Source of the DNA: a virus
Length of the DNA: 26,111 nt
Reading direction: 5' to 3' (one strand)
IMG/VR virus record: IMGVR_UViG_3300033143_002220
Span: 1 to 26,111 of that record
Positions 18,162 through 24,709 of this stretch are shown one piece after another. Under the pieces are notes generated by a model that searched no databases, had not been told where the DNA came from, and saw only the letters and a program-made list of their open reading frames with translations. Every line of letters starts with the position of its first letter. Within the stretch, counting starts at the first letter, position 1. A program made the translations under genes and the position numbers.

Positions 18162-18331
18162 TGGACTATATTTTATTACTAGTAACTTACATCAGTGGTA
18201 ATACACACTATGAAAAGTGTCATACATTTATAGAAGCTCTAGAAGCTACCAGAGCATACAAAGCTTCTGAATTCTTTTTAAGTATAGAAGCAATAAGGGT
18301 TGCCCCTAATGCTAGAGTGGAGTTAGATTAA
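18161..18331 (+). CDS. 56-residue protein, unknown
   Basis: Starts on the last base of the previous stop (TAATG) and ends the same way. MDYILLLVTYISGN...FIEALEATRAYKASEFFLSIEAIRV: strand, helix, strand, as in small phage proteins of the ferredoxin-like type. Unknown function; the exact junctions support it. Confidence 0.6.
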   Translation: MDYILLLVTYISGNTHYEKCHTFIEALEATRAYKASEFFLSIEAIRVAPNARVELD

Positions 18332-18489
18332 TGAGATACGCAATATTCGACTGGACACTATTTAAATTACTAGATACACGCTTTGTATGCGAAGATATAG
18401 CTAAGCTACTGTTAAAACCAAATCAAAAAATAATTGAGGTACAAGACGTATTCTCTATTCCAAGTAAGGAGCAACGCACAAAATGTTAG
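18331..18489 (+). CDS. 52-residue protein, unknown
   Basis: TAATG junction with the previous gene; overlaps the start of the HD gene by 7 bases. Sequence MRYAIFDWTLFKLLDTRFVCEDIAKLLLKPNQKIIEVQDVF is compact alpha/beta. The GTAAGGAGC ribosome site of the next gene lies in its end. Confidence 0.55.
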   Translation: MRYAIFDWTLFKLLDTRFVCEDIAKLLLKPNQKIIEVQDVFSIPSKEQRTKC

Positions 18490-18902
18490 ACAAAGCGATT
18501 AGAATGGCAGCAGAAGCCTTTGAGGGTAAATTTGATAAGGGTGGGCATCCTTACATCTTGCATTGCTTGCACGTAATGAATGCTGTTGACCCAACAGACC
18601 ACGAACTAATGATTATTGCAGTCCTACATGATCTTATTGAAGATACCCCTGCAACCCCATATATATTGACTAACCTAGGCTTTTCTCCTAGAGTTGTGTC
18701 TGCTTTAACATTGCTCACACATGAAAAAGGTGTGGAGTATATGGATTATATCAGAGCTATTGCTATGAACGAAGATGCAGTAGTGGTTAAAAGAGCTGAC
18801 CTAAGACATAACTCAGACATTATGAGAATGAAGGGTCTAAGAGGTAAGGACTTCAAGAGATTGGATAAGTATTTCACAGCCTATGAGTATTTGAGATCAT
18901 GA
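18483..18902 (+). CDS. HD-domain (p)ppGpp hydrolase-like protein (SpoT/MESH1 type)
   Basis: 139 residues, about the length of small stand-alone MESH1-type enzymes. It shows the RelA/SpoT hydrolase pattern: KGGHPYILHCLHV (H22 region), AVLHDLIEDT (H49-D50 and E53-D54), and KRADLRHNSD (D106, N110). The synthetase domain is absent. Such enzymes cut the 3'-pyrophosphate from the alarmone (p)ppGpp using Mn. In a phage this could cancel the host stringent response or an alarmone-based defence (inference). Start at ATG 18483 behind AAGGAG. Family call strong, substrate untested. Confidence 0.87.
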   Translation: MLDKAIRMAAEAFEGKFDKGGHPYILHCLHVMNAVDPTDHELMIIAVLHDLIEDTPATPYILTNLGFSPRVVSALTLLTHEKGVEYMDYIRAIAMNEDAVVVKRADLRHNSDIMRMKGLRGKDFKRLDKYFTAYEYLRS

Positions 18903-19168
18903 AATATAAATGGATTTGGTTCTTAGTAGCCCTTAACGTCTTTGATGTTATAGGCACGTACAACGCGTTTAGTATGGGTATTCAAGAGGCTAATCCTCTA
19001 CTACAAGCATTTGGTATTTGGGGCATTGCAGGAATTAAAGCATTCTTCCTAGTACCCTTTGTTTGGTTTAGGAAAGAATTAATGCAGAGTATGCTTCTAC
19101 GTGGCTTATTATACATAGTTATTATGTGCTACTTGCCAGTAACTATATTACACTTGGTATTTATGTAA
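18899..19168 (+). CDS. DUF5658-like membrane protein
   Basis: 89 residues with three TM stretches. WFLVALNVFDVIGTYNAF followed by QEANPLLQAFG is the DUF5658 signature (conserved Asp and the EANP motif), then IAGIKAFFLVPF. Overlaps the hydrolase stop by 4 bases (ATGA). The family is of unknown function; in phages it is often near early genes. Confidence 0.72.
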   Translation: MKYKWIWFLVALNVFDVIGTYNAFSMGIQEANPLLQAFGIWGIAGIKAFFLVPFVWFRKELMQSMLLRGLLYIVIMCYLPVTILHLVFM

Positions 19169-19371
19169 TGAAACTATTTAACACTTGTTTTTTAATTATA
19201 TCTAAGGATATAGATGAAGAAACTATATGTAAGTTATTAAAAATTAGTAAACCAACACTACAAAGATGGAAGAATGGGGAATCCTCCCCTCATCCTCTAG
19301 GTTATCAATCAATATTTGAGGTATTACTGGAGTATAAAAATGAAACCAAAGAGAAAGAATCCGGTAGCTAA
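19168..19371 (+). CDS. Cro/CI-type HTH protein, 67 residues
   Basis: The start is set at 19168 (TAATG junction); an upstream in-frame ATG at 19126 lies inside the DUF5658 gene. Residues 19-45 read EETICKLLKISKPTLQRWKNGESSP, a clear helix-turn-helix with a recognition helix ending in RWKNG, as in Cro/C1 proteins. Possibly a regulator of this operon or of the dyads near 17868. The first 12 residues are unusually hydrophobic. Confidence 0.75.
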   Translation: MKLFNTCFLIISKDIDEETICKLLKISKPTLQRWKNGESSPHPLGYQSIFEVLLEYKNETKEKESGS

Positions 19372-19462
19372 GAACCTGCACAAGTTTAATCGTGCACAGT
19401 GTATCGACCCTAACAAAAAGGCGTACAACCGAAAAAGGAAACATAAAAACAATGACTACTAA
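19340..19462 (+). CDS. 40-residue very basic protein (DUF7230-like pattern)
   Basis: ATG 19340 with GGAG 7 bases upstream, overlapping the HTH gene. MKPKRKNPVAKNLHKFN...NRKRKHK is Lys/Arg/Asn-rich. The NPVAKNLHKFN phrase is a pattern I associate with a widespread small protein family in phages and bacteria (DUF7230, tentative). Possibly RNA- or ribosome-binding. Confidence 0.62.
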   Translation: MKPKRKNPVAKNLHKFNRAQCIDPNKKAYNRKRKHKNNDY

Positions 19463-19676
19463 AGTATGGAAGTGTGACTACTGCTGTGGGGTAGAAGTAG
19501 ATAAGGCTACAGCGGAAGTTCACGAAAAGAAATGCTGGCGTAATCCAGACATGAAAGATTGTGGTAGTTGTAAGAACCATGAGCGAGTGCCATATGAGAG
19601 GGACTGGACTTGTAAATTTGGGTGGGACTTTATGGATGATAGAGTTTTACCTTGTGAAAAATGGGAGAGAGAATGA
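19452..19676 (+). CDS. 74-residue Cys-rich zinc-binding protein
   Basis: I start at ATG 19452 (AAGGAA upstream); a 19392 start would add a basic tail overlapping the previous gene. The motif row C-x2-C (WKCDYCCG), then H-x4-C (HEKKC), then C-x2-C (DCGSCKNH) and C (WTCKFG), C (LPCEKW) suggests two small zinc knuckles. Unknown partner; zinc fingers of this size often bind DNA or host polymerase. Confidence 0.68.
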   Translation: MTTKVWKCDYCCGVEVDKATAEVHEKKCWRNPDMKDCGSCKNHERVPYERDWTCKFGWDFMDDRVLPCEKWERE

Positions 19677-19852
19677 ATATTAAAGTGACGTCTACAGCGG
19701 CAGCTATACTCACTAAACGAGGTATGGGTGGGGAATACGTATGTCTACGAGATTTACTGCTTAAGTTTTATAGGGATTATCAGGAGAATGAATCTCCTGC
19801 TATTAAAGAATATATTGACCAATTAGTTGGGCAATTGGAGACCTTACAATGA
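19673..19852 (+). CDS. 59-residue helical protein, unknown
   Basis: ATG 19673, overlapping the previous stop (ATGA), with GGGAGAGAG just upstream. MNIKVTSTAAAILTKRGMGGEYVCLRDLLLKFYRDYQENES: helical, mildly basic, ending in an amphipathic helix IKEYIDQLVGQLETL. No motif recognised. Confidence 0.58.
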   Translation: MNIKVTSTAAAILTKRGMGGEYVCLRDLLLKFYRDYQENESPAIKEYIDQLVGQLETLQ

Positions 19853-20043
19853 GAATGATATTTACTACTAATGAAAAGCTGTGCGTCCCTGATAAGATGT
19901 TCAGGAGTTTACTGCGTAATAAGCAAGTAGACATGCAAGGTATGTACTTAGGCGTTGCTTGGGGAACAATCAAGGAAGACCTACAATGTGGCCAATGCCC
20001 AAATAACAGGTGCGTAAATTGCCCAAGGTGTGTGAATGTCTAA
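19849..20043 (+). CDS. 64-residue protein with C-terminal Cys cluster
   Basis: ATG 19849 (ATGA junction). The last third carries CGQCPNNRCVNCPRC, six Cys in about 15 residues, a likely metal cluster or zinc site. Overlaps the next gene by 8 bases. Function unknown. Confidence 0.58.
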   Translation: MRMIFTTNEKLCVPDKMFRSLLRNKQVDMQGMYLGVAWGTIKEDLQCGQCPNNRCVNCPRCVNV

Positions 20044-20167
20044 TATTCAAAAGGTTTTTGTAGGGTTTATTATAGGTTTAAGTCTGGGGTTATCTGCATT
20101 TTATACCTTCTTTGAAGTGGTGGATAGTGGAGAATATTCTCCACCGCGTATTGAGGTGCATAAATGA
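20036..20167 (+). CDS. 43-residue TM peptide
   Basis: ATG 20036, overlapping the previous gene; stop overlaps the next start (ATGA). MSNIQKVFVGFIIGLSLGLSAFYTFF: one TM helix, short polar tail ending IEVHK. Membrane micropeptide of unknown role. Confidence 0.52.
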   Translation: MSNIQKVFVGFIIGLSLGLSAFYTFFEVVDSGEYSPPRIEVHK

Positions 20168-20355
20168 TTAAAAACTTTGAGAAATCTTGGTTAGTACCTA
20201 TTGGTATGTGTATGTTGTGTATGATGCCAGGAATATGGCTTATTTTGTATAGTCCCTATTTTGCAGTAGTTGTATTTTGGGGTGGTATGGTATATAAAGG
20301 ATGGGTAGATAAATATGAGCTGGAATTACAGAGTAGTAAAAAGAACCACTATTGA
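20164..20355 (+). CDS. 63-residue membrane protein
   Basis: ATG 20164. TM helices at about residues 9-30 (LVPIGMCMLCMMPGIWLIL) and 33-45 (FAVVVFWGGMVY), then a basic tail. It shares 41 bases with the next gene in another frame, an unusually long overlap, so one of the two starts or ends may be slightly different. Confidence 0.55.
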   Translation: MIKNFEKSWLVPIGMCMLCMMPGIWLILYSPYFAVVVFWGGMVYKGWVDKYELELQSSKKNHY

Positions 20356-20542
20356 AGGTGATAGTTTTGAGATTAATGAGGTATACTACAATGATGACGG
20401 CAGTATTCGTATGATGTCTGAAAAGGGTATGATACCTTATGGTAATAATAAGGATGAGCTAGTGCAGGATTTGGCGATGATGGCAGGGGCATTTGATCTG
20501 CCGACTCTGGTGGAAGATGAAATCGAATATAAAGAAGAATGA
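20315..20542 (+). CDS. 75-residue conserved-type protein (MSWNYRVVK family)
   Basis: ATG 20315. MSWNYRVVKRT...FEINEVYYNDDGSIRMM...ELVQDLAMM...LPTLVEDEI matches a small uncharacterised protein type common in phages and bacteria that begins MSWNYRV and has the EVYYDxDG strand. No known activity. Ends 12 bases after an overlapping Cys-rich frame begins. Confidence 0.68.
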   Translation: MSWNYRVVKRTTIEGDSFEINEVYYNDDGSIRMMSEKGMIPYGNNKDELVQDLAMMAGAFDLPTLVEDEIEYKEE

Positions 20543-20675
20543 AGGATGCTTAGTTAAGAAGTATTGTGGGTGTCACTTACTGGAGTGCTGTAAGTTTACC
20601 GATCCAAGTACTTCGCACTATTGTAACTTCTTTGAGCATCTGAAAATATATCTTGACACGCCACCTGAAAAATGA
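20517..20675 (+). CDS. 52-residue Cys/His-rich peptide
   Basis: Start at ATG 20517 (GGTGGAAG just upstream) is preferred over 20493. CLVKKYCGCHLLECCKF...HYCNFF has seven Cys and two His, a probable metal-binding knuckle. Its end overlaps the promoter at 20653-20681. Accepted on composition and continuity of the operon; moderate. Confidence 0.45.
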   Translation: MKSNIKKNEGCLVKKYCGCHLLECCKFTDPSTSHYCNFFEHLKIYLDTPPEK

Positions 20676-20681
20676 TATAAT
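20653..20681 (+). promoter_or_regulatory. Consensus sigma70 promoter for the SprT unit
   Basis: TTGACA (20653-20658), 17 bp, TATAAT (20676-20681), about 46 bp before the TTG start. Confidence 0.87.
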
Positions 20682-20727
20682 AAGTTATTGAAATTAAACG
20701 TAACTTAACTTAAGAGGTAGTCACAAA

Positions 20728-21351
20728 TTGCTAACTGAAGCCCAGAAGAATAAAGTTTATGCAGAAATAGCTAACCTTGTAGCAAGAGCTGCATTAGAAT
20801 ATCCTGTGTATGAAGTTAAATTTGAAGATATGGGTCGCGTTGGCGGCAGGTTTTACTCGCCTTTGGCGACAGATTCGTCAAAGTGTATGACTCTAGCTTT
20901 TAATCAAACTCTTATTACTGATAACTTTGACGAATACTTCCTACGTACTATTCCGCACGAAGTTGCGCATATGGTTGACTTTGTACGTCTTGGCTATAAG
21001 CATAGAACTAAAAGGCGGGGTGGTAAGTTAGTACGTGACTCTCATGGTGTAGACTTTCAGACTATCATGTTAGAGCTAGGCGCGTTTTCGAATAAAGTAT
21101 ATGATTCGAAAAGGTGCCACTCTTATGATACATCAAAACTTAAGCCTAAGAAGAAAAGAGTATACCGTAAGTTTGCTTATACCTGTTCTCCCGGTTGTTT
21201 AGGGACACATAAAACATGGGCGGATGCAGATGGTAAAGGTCAATGGGAACTTACCACTATTAGACACAATAAGCTGTTACGTGGTAAAGTTAAAAGATAC
21301 TGGTGTCCTCAATGTGAAGCCACCTTAAAGTTTGCAGGAGAAATTAAATAA
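20728..21351 (+). CDS. SprT-like zinc metalloprotease
   Basis: 207 residues, TTG start at 20728 behind AGAGGTAG. Zincin motif IPHEVAHMVDF (H77, E78, H81) and a third zinc ligand H106 in DSHGVDFQTIM, exactly the SprT/Spartan spacing. A C-terminal zinc ribbon follows: C153-x3-C157 and CPQC (C193, C196). Cellular Spartan cleaves DNA-bound proteins; bacterial SprT is poorly known. A phage enzyme might clear proteins from its own or the host genome (inference). Family assignment is solid. Confidence 0.9.
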   Translation: MLTEAQKNKVYAEIANLVARAALEYPVYEVKFEDMGRVGGRFYSPLATDSSKCMTLAFNQTLITDNFDEYFLRTIPHEVAHMVDFVRLGYKHRTKRRGGKLVRDSHGVDFQTIMLELGAFSNKVYDSKRCHSYDTSKLKPKKKRVYRKFAYTCSPGCLGTHKTWADADGKGQWELTTIRHNKLLRGKVKRYWCPQCEATLKFAGEIK

Positions 21352-21503
21352 TGTATAGACTAAGATTTAGTCAGTTTGAAACTATTGACGTAAAAGAATT
21401 ATCCCAGTATCATTTAGAGTATGCCGATGCTGGCGTTATTACAATTATGAACCTAGATACTAATGAGATGTATATGGGTGAAGGAGTGTGGGCTAGTGTA
21501 TAA
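21351..21503 (+). CDS. 50-residue protein, unknown
   Basis: TAATG junction with the protease stop. MYRLRFSQFETIDVKELSQYHLEYADAGVITIMNLDTNEMYMGEGVW: compact, beta-rich C-terminal half. Overlaps the next gene (GTG 21496) by 8 bases. No motif. Confidence 0.58.
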   Translation: MYRLRFSQFETIDVKELSQYHLEYADAGVITIMNLDTNEMYMGEGVWASV

Positions 21504-21687
21504 AACAGAAATTGAAATTGAGGGCAGACCCACATATACTAGATACTTAGTTTCAGTACCCAGAATGGGCGAATTTATTAAGGTTGAAACCCCCGAAATA
21601 GATTTATATATGCCAGTTAAAAAGGTTATTTGGGATTTCATTAATAGTAGCGTAAAAGTTATAGCAGGAGTACCAGACATTGGCTAA
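21496..21687 (+). CDS. 63-residue beta-type protein, GTG start
   Basis: GTG 21496 chosen over ATG 21463 because GAAGGAG lies about 10 bases upstream and the overlap with the previous gene becomes short. KTEIEIEGRPTYTRYLVSVPRMGEFI...VETPEIDLYMPVKKVIWDF is strand-rich, small barrel-like. Overlaps paralogue 3 by 8 bases. Confidence 0.58.
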   Translation: MYKTEIEIEGRPTYTRYLVSVPRMGEFIKVETPEIDLYMPVKKVIWDFINSSVKVIAGVPDIG

Positions 21688-22015
21688 ACAAAAGTATTCA
21701 ATTAAAGACGAAGAATTAATGCGTAAGACGTATATTACTGATGCGTCGCAAGAAGAAAGGGATGAAGCAGTACTAGACTTAGCTGAACAGTTGGGTAATA
21801 CAAAACGCTCGATTATAGCGAAGCTATCGAAAATGAGGATTTATAAGTCTAAAGCTAGAACTAGCAAGGTGACTGGTGGCAAGGCCGAGACTAAGGAACA
21901 GTTGGTACGTAGAATTGAGGAGCGATTGGGCTATGAACTCGAAGAGTTTGAAGGCCTGGAAAAGGCTCCTAAGCTGGTACTGTTGAAACTATTGAAAAGT
22001 GGGGTAACTAAATAA
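21680..22015 (+). CDS. Small HTH-like paralogue 3
   Basis: 111 residues, TTG start with AGGAG upstream. YSIKDEELMRKTYIT...SQEERDEAVLDLAEQLGNTKRSIIAKLSKMRIYKSKART is closely similar to paralogue 1 (SQEKRDAVV...NKRSIRSKLSNMGIY), followed by SKVTGGKAETKE versus SAVTGKPAAKKE. The C-terminal GYELEEFEGLEKAPKLVLLKLL resembles that of paralogue 2. Sequence identity by eye is highest with paralogue 1. Basic centre suggests DNA binding. Confidence 0.8.
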   Translation: MAKQKYSIKDEELMRKTYITDASQEERDEAVLDLAEQLGNTKRSIIAKLSKMRIYKSKARTSKVTGGKAETKEQLVRRIEERLGYELEEFEGLEKAPKLVLLKLLKSGVTK

Positions 22016-22098
22016 TGGACTTATTAATTATAATAGGTTTAATATTTGTATATGAAAAGATAGATGTGCTCACTAAACTAGTTCAGGAGAAAGAATGA
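22015..22098 (+). CDS. 27-residue membrane micropeptide
   Basis: TAATG start, ATGA end. MDLLIIIGLIFVYEKIDVLTKLVQEKE: short TM segment then an amphipathic charged tail. Kept because both junctions are in the local style; otherwise too short to judge. Confidence 0.45.
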   Translation: MDLLIIIGLIFVYEKIDVLTKLVQEKE

Positions 22099-22346
22099 AG
22101 CCCGCAATGGTACTAATGTTCTTAGGCGTATTTATGCTACTAGTAAATAAAAACCATACCCTTAATAGGGAAGTAGACGCTAGTATGTATAAGAACCTGC
22201 GTACAGTGTTGTCAGCTTGCCCCAGTGTAAACTATAAAGCTAAAGAGCTATTACAAGAAGATGGTATCATAGACCATTGGGAATACGATACCATCTTGAA
22301 AGTTTGTGATAAGGTTATTAGGGATGAGATTAAACTAGAACTCTAA
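22095..22346 (+). CDS. 83-residue protein with N-terminal TM/signal anchor
   Basis: ATG 22095 with CAGGAG 9 bases upstream. MKPAMVLMFLGVFMLLV is a signal anchor, then a polar helical part with two Cys (LSACPS and LKVCDK). It converges with the minus-strand gene and overlaps it by 12 bases, with no terminator between them. Confidence 0.6.
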   Translation: MKPAMVLMFLGVFMLLVNKNHTLNREVDASMYKNLRTVLSACPSVNYKAKELLQEDGIIDHWEYDTILKVCDKVIRDEIKLEL

Positions 22347-23138
22347 TTCGTCTTCTCTTTCCGGTCGAGATTGCTTAGCTTTCTCGATCTTCTTTTTTCT
22401 ATCCTTCTTTAACTGTTCATCTACATCAATACCTTGGTCGACCGCTTCAGGGACGTTGTCCCAATTAAAAGGGTCTAGTATCATGGAGTTAGTATTACGA
22501 CAGCTAACATTAGCTAGCCACGTTTGTAGATACATGTACATAGTTACTTTTGGCACAAGGTTGCCGTGTAGTACATTAAAGTTCATCTTATTACTTACTA
22601 GTGAGGCTTGCTGTCCTGCCTTCTTACCAGTCTTGTAAGTAAGTCCATGCCCGCGTAACTCTATTATCTCCTGAACACTAAGTTGAGGGTCAATAGCATT
22701 GTCACTAAGTATGGATTCTAGGAACTTACCTAGAAAGAACTTAAGTTTAGGGTCTGTTTTATCCCATTCTTCATAATTGATATTGTGATAGAGTTTAAAA
22801 GCATATAATACTAATGGTGTCAGAGAAGCCAATTCAGGGTTCGAAACCATCTTCTTAATAAGCCCACTTCGGGGCGTAAAATAAAGTACTAGAACGAGAT
22901 TCCTAAGATTGGTGCCGGTAATTGTACCATTGCCAGTGTCTATAGACTCGGGCATATTGTCTGCCATTAATGAGGCAGAGATTAAACCATTGTTGGGGTT
23001 TCTTTGTATGGGCATACAGGAAAGTATTTGAAGGGCGTGTTGTAGGAATGTTTCAGTGTCGGGTACAGGAAGTTTAAATTTCCAGTCGTCTTGTAAATGG
23101 GTCTTCCATTTAGCGTAATCATAATTTAGTTCAAACAT
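22335..23138 (-). CDS. Lone minus-strand gene, unknown 267-residue protein
   Basis: I start at the ATG complementary to 23136-23138 (MFELNYDYAKWK) because AAGGAAA lies 9 bases upstream; the frame is open further to a TTG at 23285 (49 more residues, without a ribosome site). The protein is mixed helical with SVQEIIELRGHGLTYKTGKKAG in the middle and a Lys/Arg/Glu-rich tail (QLKKDRKKKIEKAKQ), probably nucleic-acid-binding. No recognised motif. It is the only gene on this strand in the right two thirds of the window, with its own consensus promoter. Confidence 0.78.
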   Translation of the reverse strand: MFELNYDYAKWKTHLQDDWKFKLPVPDTETFLQHALQILSCMPIQRNPNNGLISASLMADNMPESIDTGNGTITGTNLRNLVLVLYFTPRSGLIKKMVSNPELASLTPLVLYAFKLYHNINYEEWDKTDPKLKFFLGKFLESILSDNAIDPQLSVQEIIELRGHGLTYKTGKKAGQQASLVSNKMNFNVLHGNLVPKVTMYMYLQTWLANVSCRNTNSMILDPFNWDNVPEAVDQGIDVDEQLKKDRKKKIEKAKQSRPEREDELEF

Positions 23139-23370
23139 ATTAGTAGTTTCCTTATTAGCGTTTATACTTAATAATAGAATTAAGTATTTAGGTATTTTTA
23201 AAATATAGGTATACCCCATTAGACCTATCGAACGAAGATGCCCTCGAAGCGCGGTAATTTGAGTGATAGTACAATTTCTCTTCAACCATCAAAAAATATA
23301 TGTTTCCGTGAAATTGTTCAATAACTTTTTACCTCCGCTTCGATCATCTTCTTGATCTTGCTGAATTTAT
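23139..23370 (-). promoter_or_regulatory. Long leader of the lone minus-strand gene
   Basis: About 230 bases between predicted start and ATG. It contains hairpin ATACTTAA/TTAAGTAT (complement 23164-23171 / 23180-23187) some 25 bases before the gene, and a strong GGAGG at about 23332-23336 placed before a 10-codon TTG frame, which might be a leader peptide. Purpose unknown. Confidence 0.4.
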
Positions 23371-23376
23371 ACAATT

Positions 23377-23405
23377 ATTATAGCATACTTTTTTCCAAAT
23401 GTCAA
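23377..23405 (-). promoter_or_regulatory. Consensus sigma70 promoter for 22335-23138
   Basis: Minus strand: TTGACA (complement 23400-23405), 17 bp, TATAAT (complement 23377-23382). Confidence 0.87.
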
Positions 23406-23496
23406 TGATATTCTTCAAATAGGACTAGGGTTTGTTAGTAAAATTCATACAAATTAATATATTTTAGTTCGTATTTCAGTTAGCTAAAAACTCTCG

Positions 23497-23525
23497 TTGA
23501 CTTGTTAGTGAAACTGTGTTATAAT
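23497..23525 (+). promoter_or_regulatory. Consensus sigma70 promoter for the right-end operon
   Basis: TTGACT (23497-23502), 17 bp, TATAAT (23520-23525). Divergent from the 23377 promoter. AACTCTC just upstream is repeated in inverse as GAGAGTT in the ribosome-site region (about 23545). The gap 23406-23496 shows nothing else I can name. Confidence 0.86.
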
Positions 23526-23557
23526 ATATTATAAATTAACTGGGAGAGTTTAGTAAA

Positions 23558-23731
23558 ATGAGAGTAACATTCACATTAGGTATAGGTTATGCTGGTGCTA
23601 ACCATGAAGAAACTGTAGAAATTGACGAAGAGTTCTCATCTGATGAAGAAATGAATGAGTACTTAAATGCATATTGGGTTGAGTGGTCTAACAACTACAT
23701 CGACGGTGGTTACGAAATTGAGGAAGGCTAA
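23558..23731 (+). CDS. 57-residue acidic protein (DUF7167-like)
   Basis: ATG 23558 with GGGAGAG about 9 bases upstream. MRVTFTLGIGYAGANHEETVEID...NEYLNAYWVEWSNNYIDGGYEI resembles a small protein type common in phages, with a VGxGxxGxxHxE start and a W...Y-x-D-G-G/W end (DUF7167, tentative). Unknown activity. Confidence 0.65.
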   Translation: MRVTFTLGIGYAGANHEETVEIDEEFSSDEEMNEYLNAYWVEWSNNYIDGGYEIEEG

Positions 23732-24094
23732 ATGCGAGTAATTATTAAAGATAAAGTACTAGTTAAAAGACTATTAAACACCTTCGTGTTAACAGTCACA
23801 TTCATGCACGGCGATGCTGATGCATACACTACAGAAGTTGCTCTATTTCCTTCTTACGACACAGATATTCTAGAGGAGTATATGCAGTTAATAGTAGATT
23901 GTATAAATGAATACCCTCATGGGCGAGGTGGTAGTGATAACTATGATCCTGCTGTTATACAGAAGATTGAAGCATACATTTGCCCACCTGCTGATTGTAC
24001 AGACTTAACTGGATATGAAGCTACCTTTGATTCTTTCGAGTTAGTATTCTATGACGAAATTGGTGCTAAGTTTAACTGTGAGGTGAAAGCATGA
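23732..24094 (+). CDS. 120-residue acidic protein, unknown
   Basis: ATG 23732 directly after the previous stop, with GAGGAAGG upstream. Mixed alpha/beta: RVIIKDKVLVKRLLNTFVLTVTFMHGDADAYTTEVALF, a central ICPPADCTDL Cys pair and a C-terminal strand pair (FELVFYDEIGAKFNCEVKA). No family recognised. Overlaps the lipoprotein start by 4 bases. Confidence 0.65.
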   Translation: MRVIIKDKVLVKRLLNTFVLTVTFMHGDADAYTTEVALFPSYDTDILEEYMQLIVDCINEYPHGRGGSDNYDPAVIQKIEAYICPPADCTDLTGYEATFDSFELVFYDEIGAKFNCEVKA

Positions 24095-24177
24095 AGAAAT
24101 TATTAATCTTATTGACAGCCTTCGCTGTAATTGGTTGTTCTGACCGCTGGGAAGTAGTTGAGGTGTTTGAGGAATGA
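24091..24177 (+). CDS. 28-residue lipoprotein micropeptide
   Basis: ATG 24091, overlapping the previous stop (ATGA), and ending in ATGA with the next gene. MKKLLILLTAFAVIGC is a complete type II signal peptide with lipobox V-I-G-C (Cys16), leaving a mature peptide of only 13 residues (CSDRWEVVEVFEE). Very small phage lipoproteins include o-spanins and receptor-blocking exclusion proteins (T5 Llp type); the acidic tail does not decide between them. Ser and Asp follow the Cys; Asp only at +3, so outer-membrane sorting is plausible. Confidence 0.7.
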   Translation: MKKLLILLTAFAVIGCSDRWEVVEVFEE

Positions 24178-24446
24178 ATGTAATAGTTACAGCCAGGAAT
24201 CACAACACTGGTTGGTACAGGGAAGTTACCCTAACCGGGCGTTGGCAGCTGCGTGATTATGAAGATAAAGTATCTTTATACTTGGAGAGAATATACCCTA
24301 AAACTAGAACCGTACCTAAGGAAGTTCCTGGTCGATTATGGGGTACACGCACAATACAAACTACTGAAAAATATCAGGCTACAGAGTTTATACACGAAGA
24401 AGAAATTAGGATAACTATTGAACACGATATACAGGAGTGTAATTAA
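24174..24446 (+). CDS. 90-residue basic protein, unknown
   Basis: ATG 24174 (ATGA junction, TGAGGA upstream). IVTARNHNTGWYREVTLTGRWQLRDYEDKVSLYLERIYPKT...EFIHEEEIRITIEHDI: strand-helix-strand with a charged linker. Might be a small structural or nucleic-acid-binding protein; no recognised motif. Confidence 0.6.
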   Translation: MNVIVTARNHNTGWYREVTLTGRWQLRDYEDKVSLYLERIYPKTRTVPKEVPGRLWGTRTIQTTEKYQATEFIHEEEIRITIEHDIQECN

Positions 24447-24709
24447 TGAAGTACATTCGTACAGTAGATAATAATGATAAACATGAGATATTTGTCTTCC
24501 CTAACTCTGTCAACCACGACGTTATGGCGGAGGCATTAGCTATGATGAAGAATCAAACTCACGGCAACTGGCAGCGCGTATTTAGAGAGCCTGTATCTGC
24601 TGGTTTTGTTAATGCTATTGGACAGTGTTACGGTGAGAGTGAAACTCTTGGTCTTGAATCTATGGACTGGGATACTGAACTAGTACGCAAGCAAATGGGG
24701 ATTAAATGA
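24446..24709 (+). CDS. 87-residue conserved-type phage protein
   Basis: TAATG junction. IFVFPNSVNHDVMAEALAMMKNQTHGNWQRVFREPVSAGFV followed by CYGESETLGLES is a pattern I have met in uncharacterised phage proteins (the SVNHD and SAGFV...GESETL parts look conserved). No activity known. Confidence 0.68.
   Translation: MKYIRTVDNNDKHEIFVFPNSVNHDVMAEALAMMKNQTHGNWQRVFREPVSAGFVNAIGQCYGESETLGLESMDWDTELVRKQMGIK

Noticed and set aside
23188-23289. 33-codon minus-strand frame in the leader of the lone gene
   Set aside because: ATG lacks a ribosome site and the product is low-complexity; probably leader RNA.
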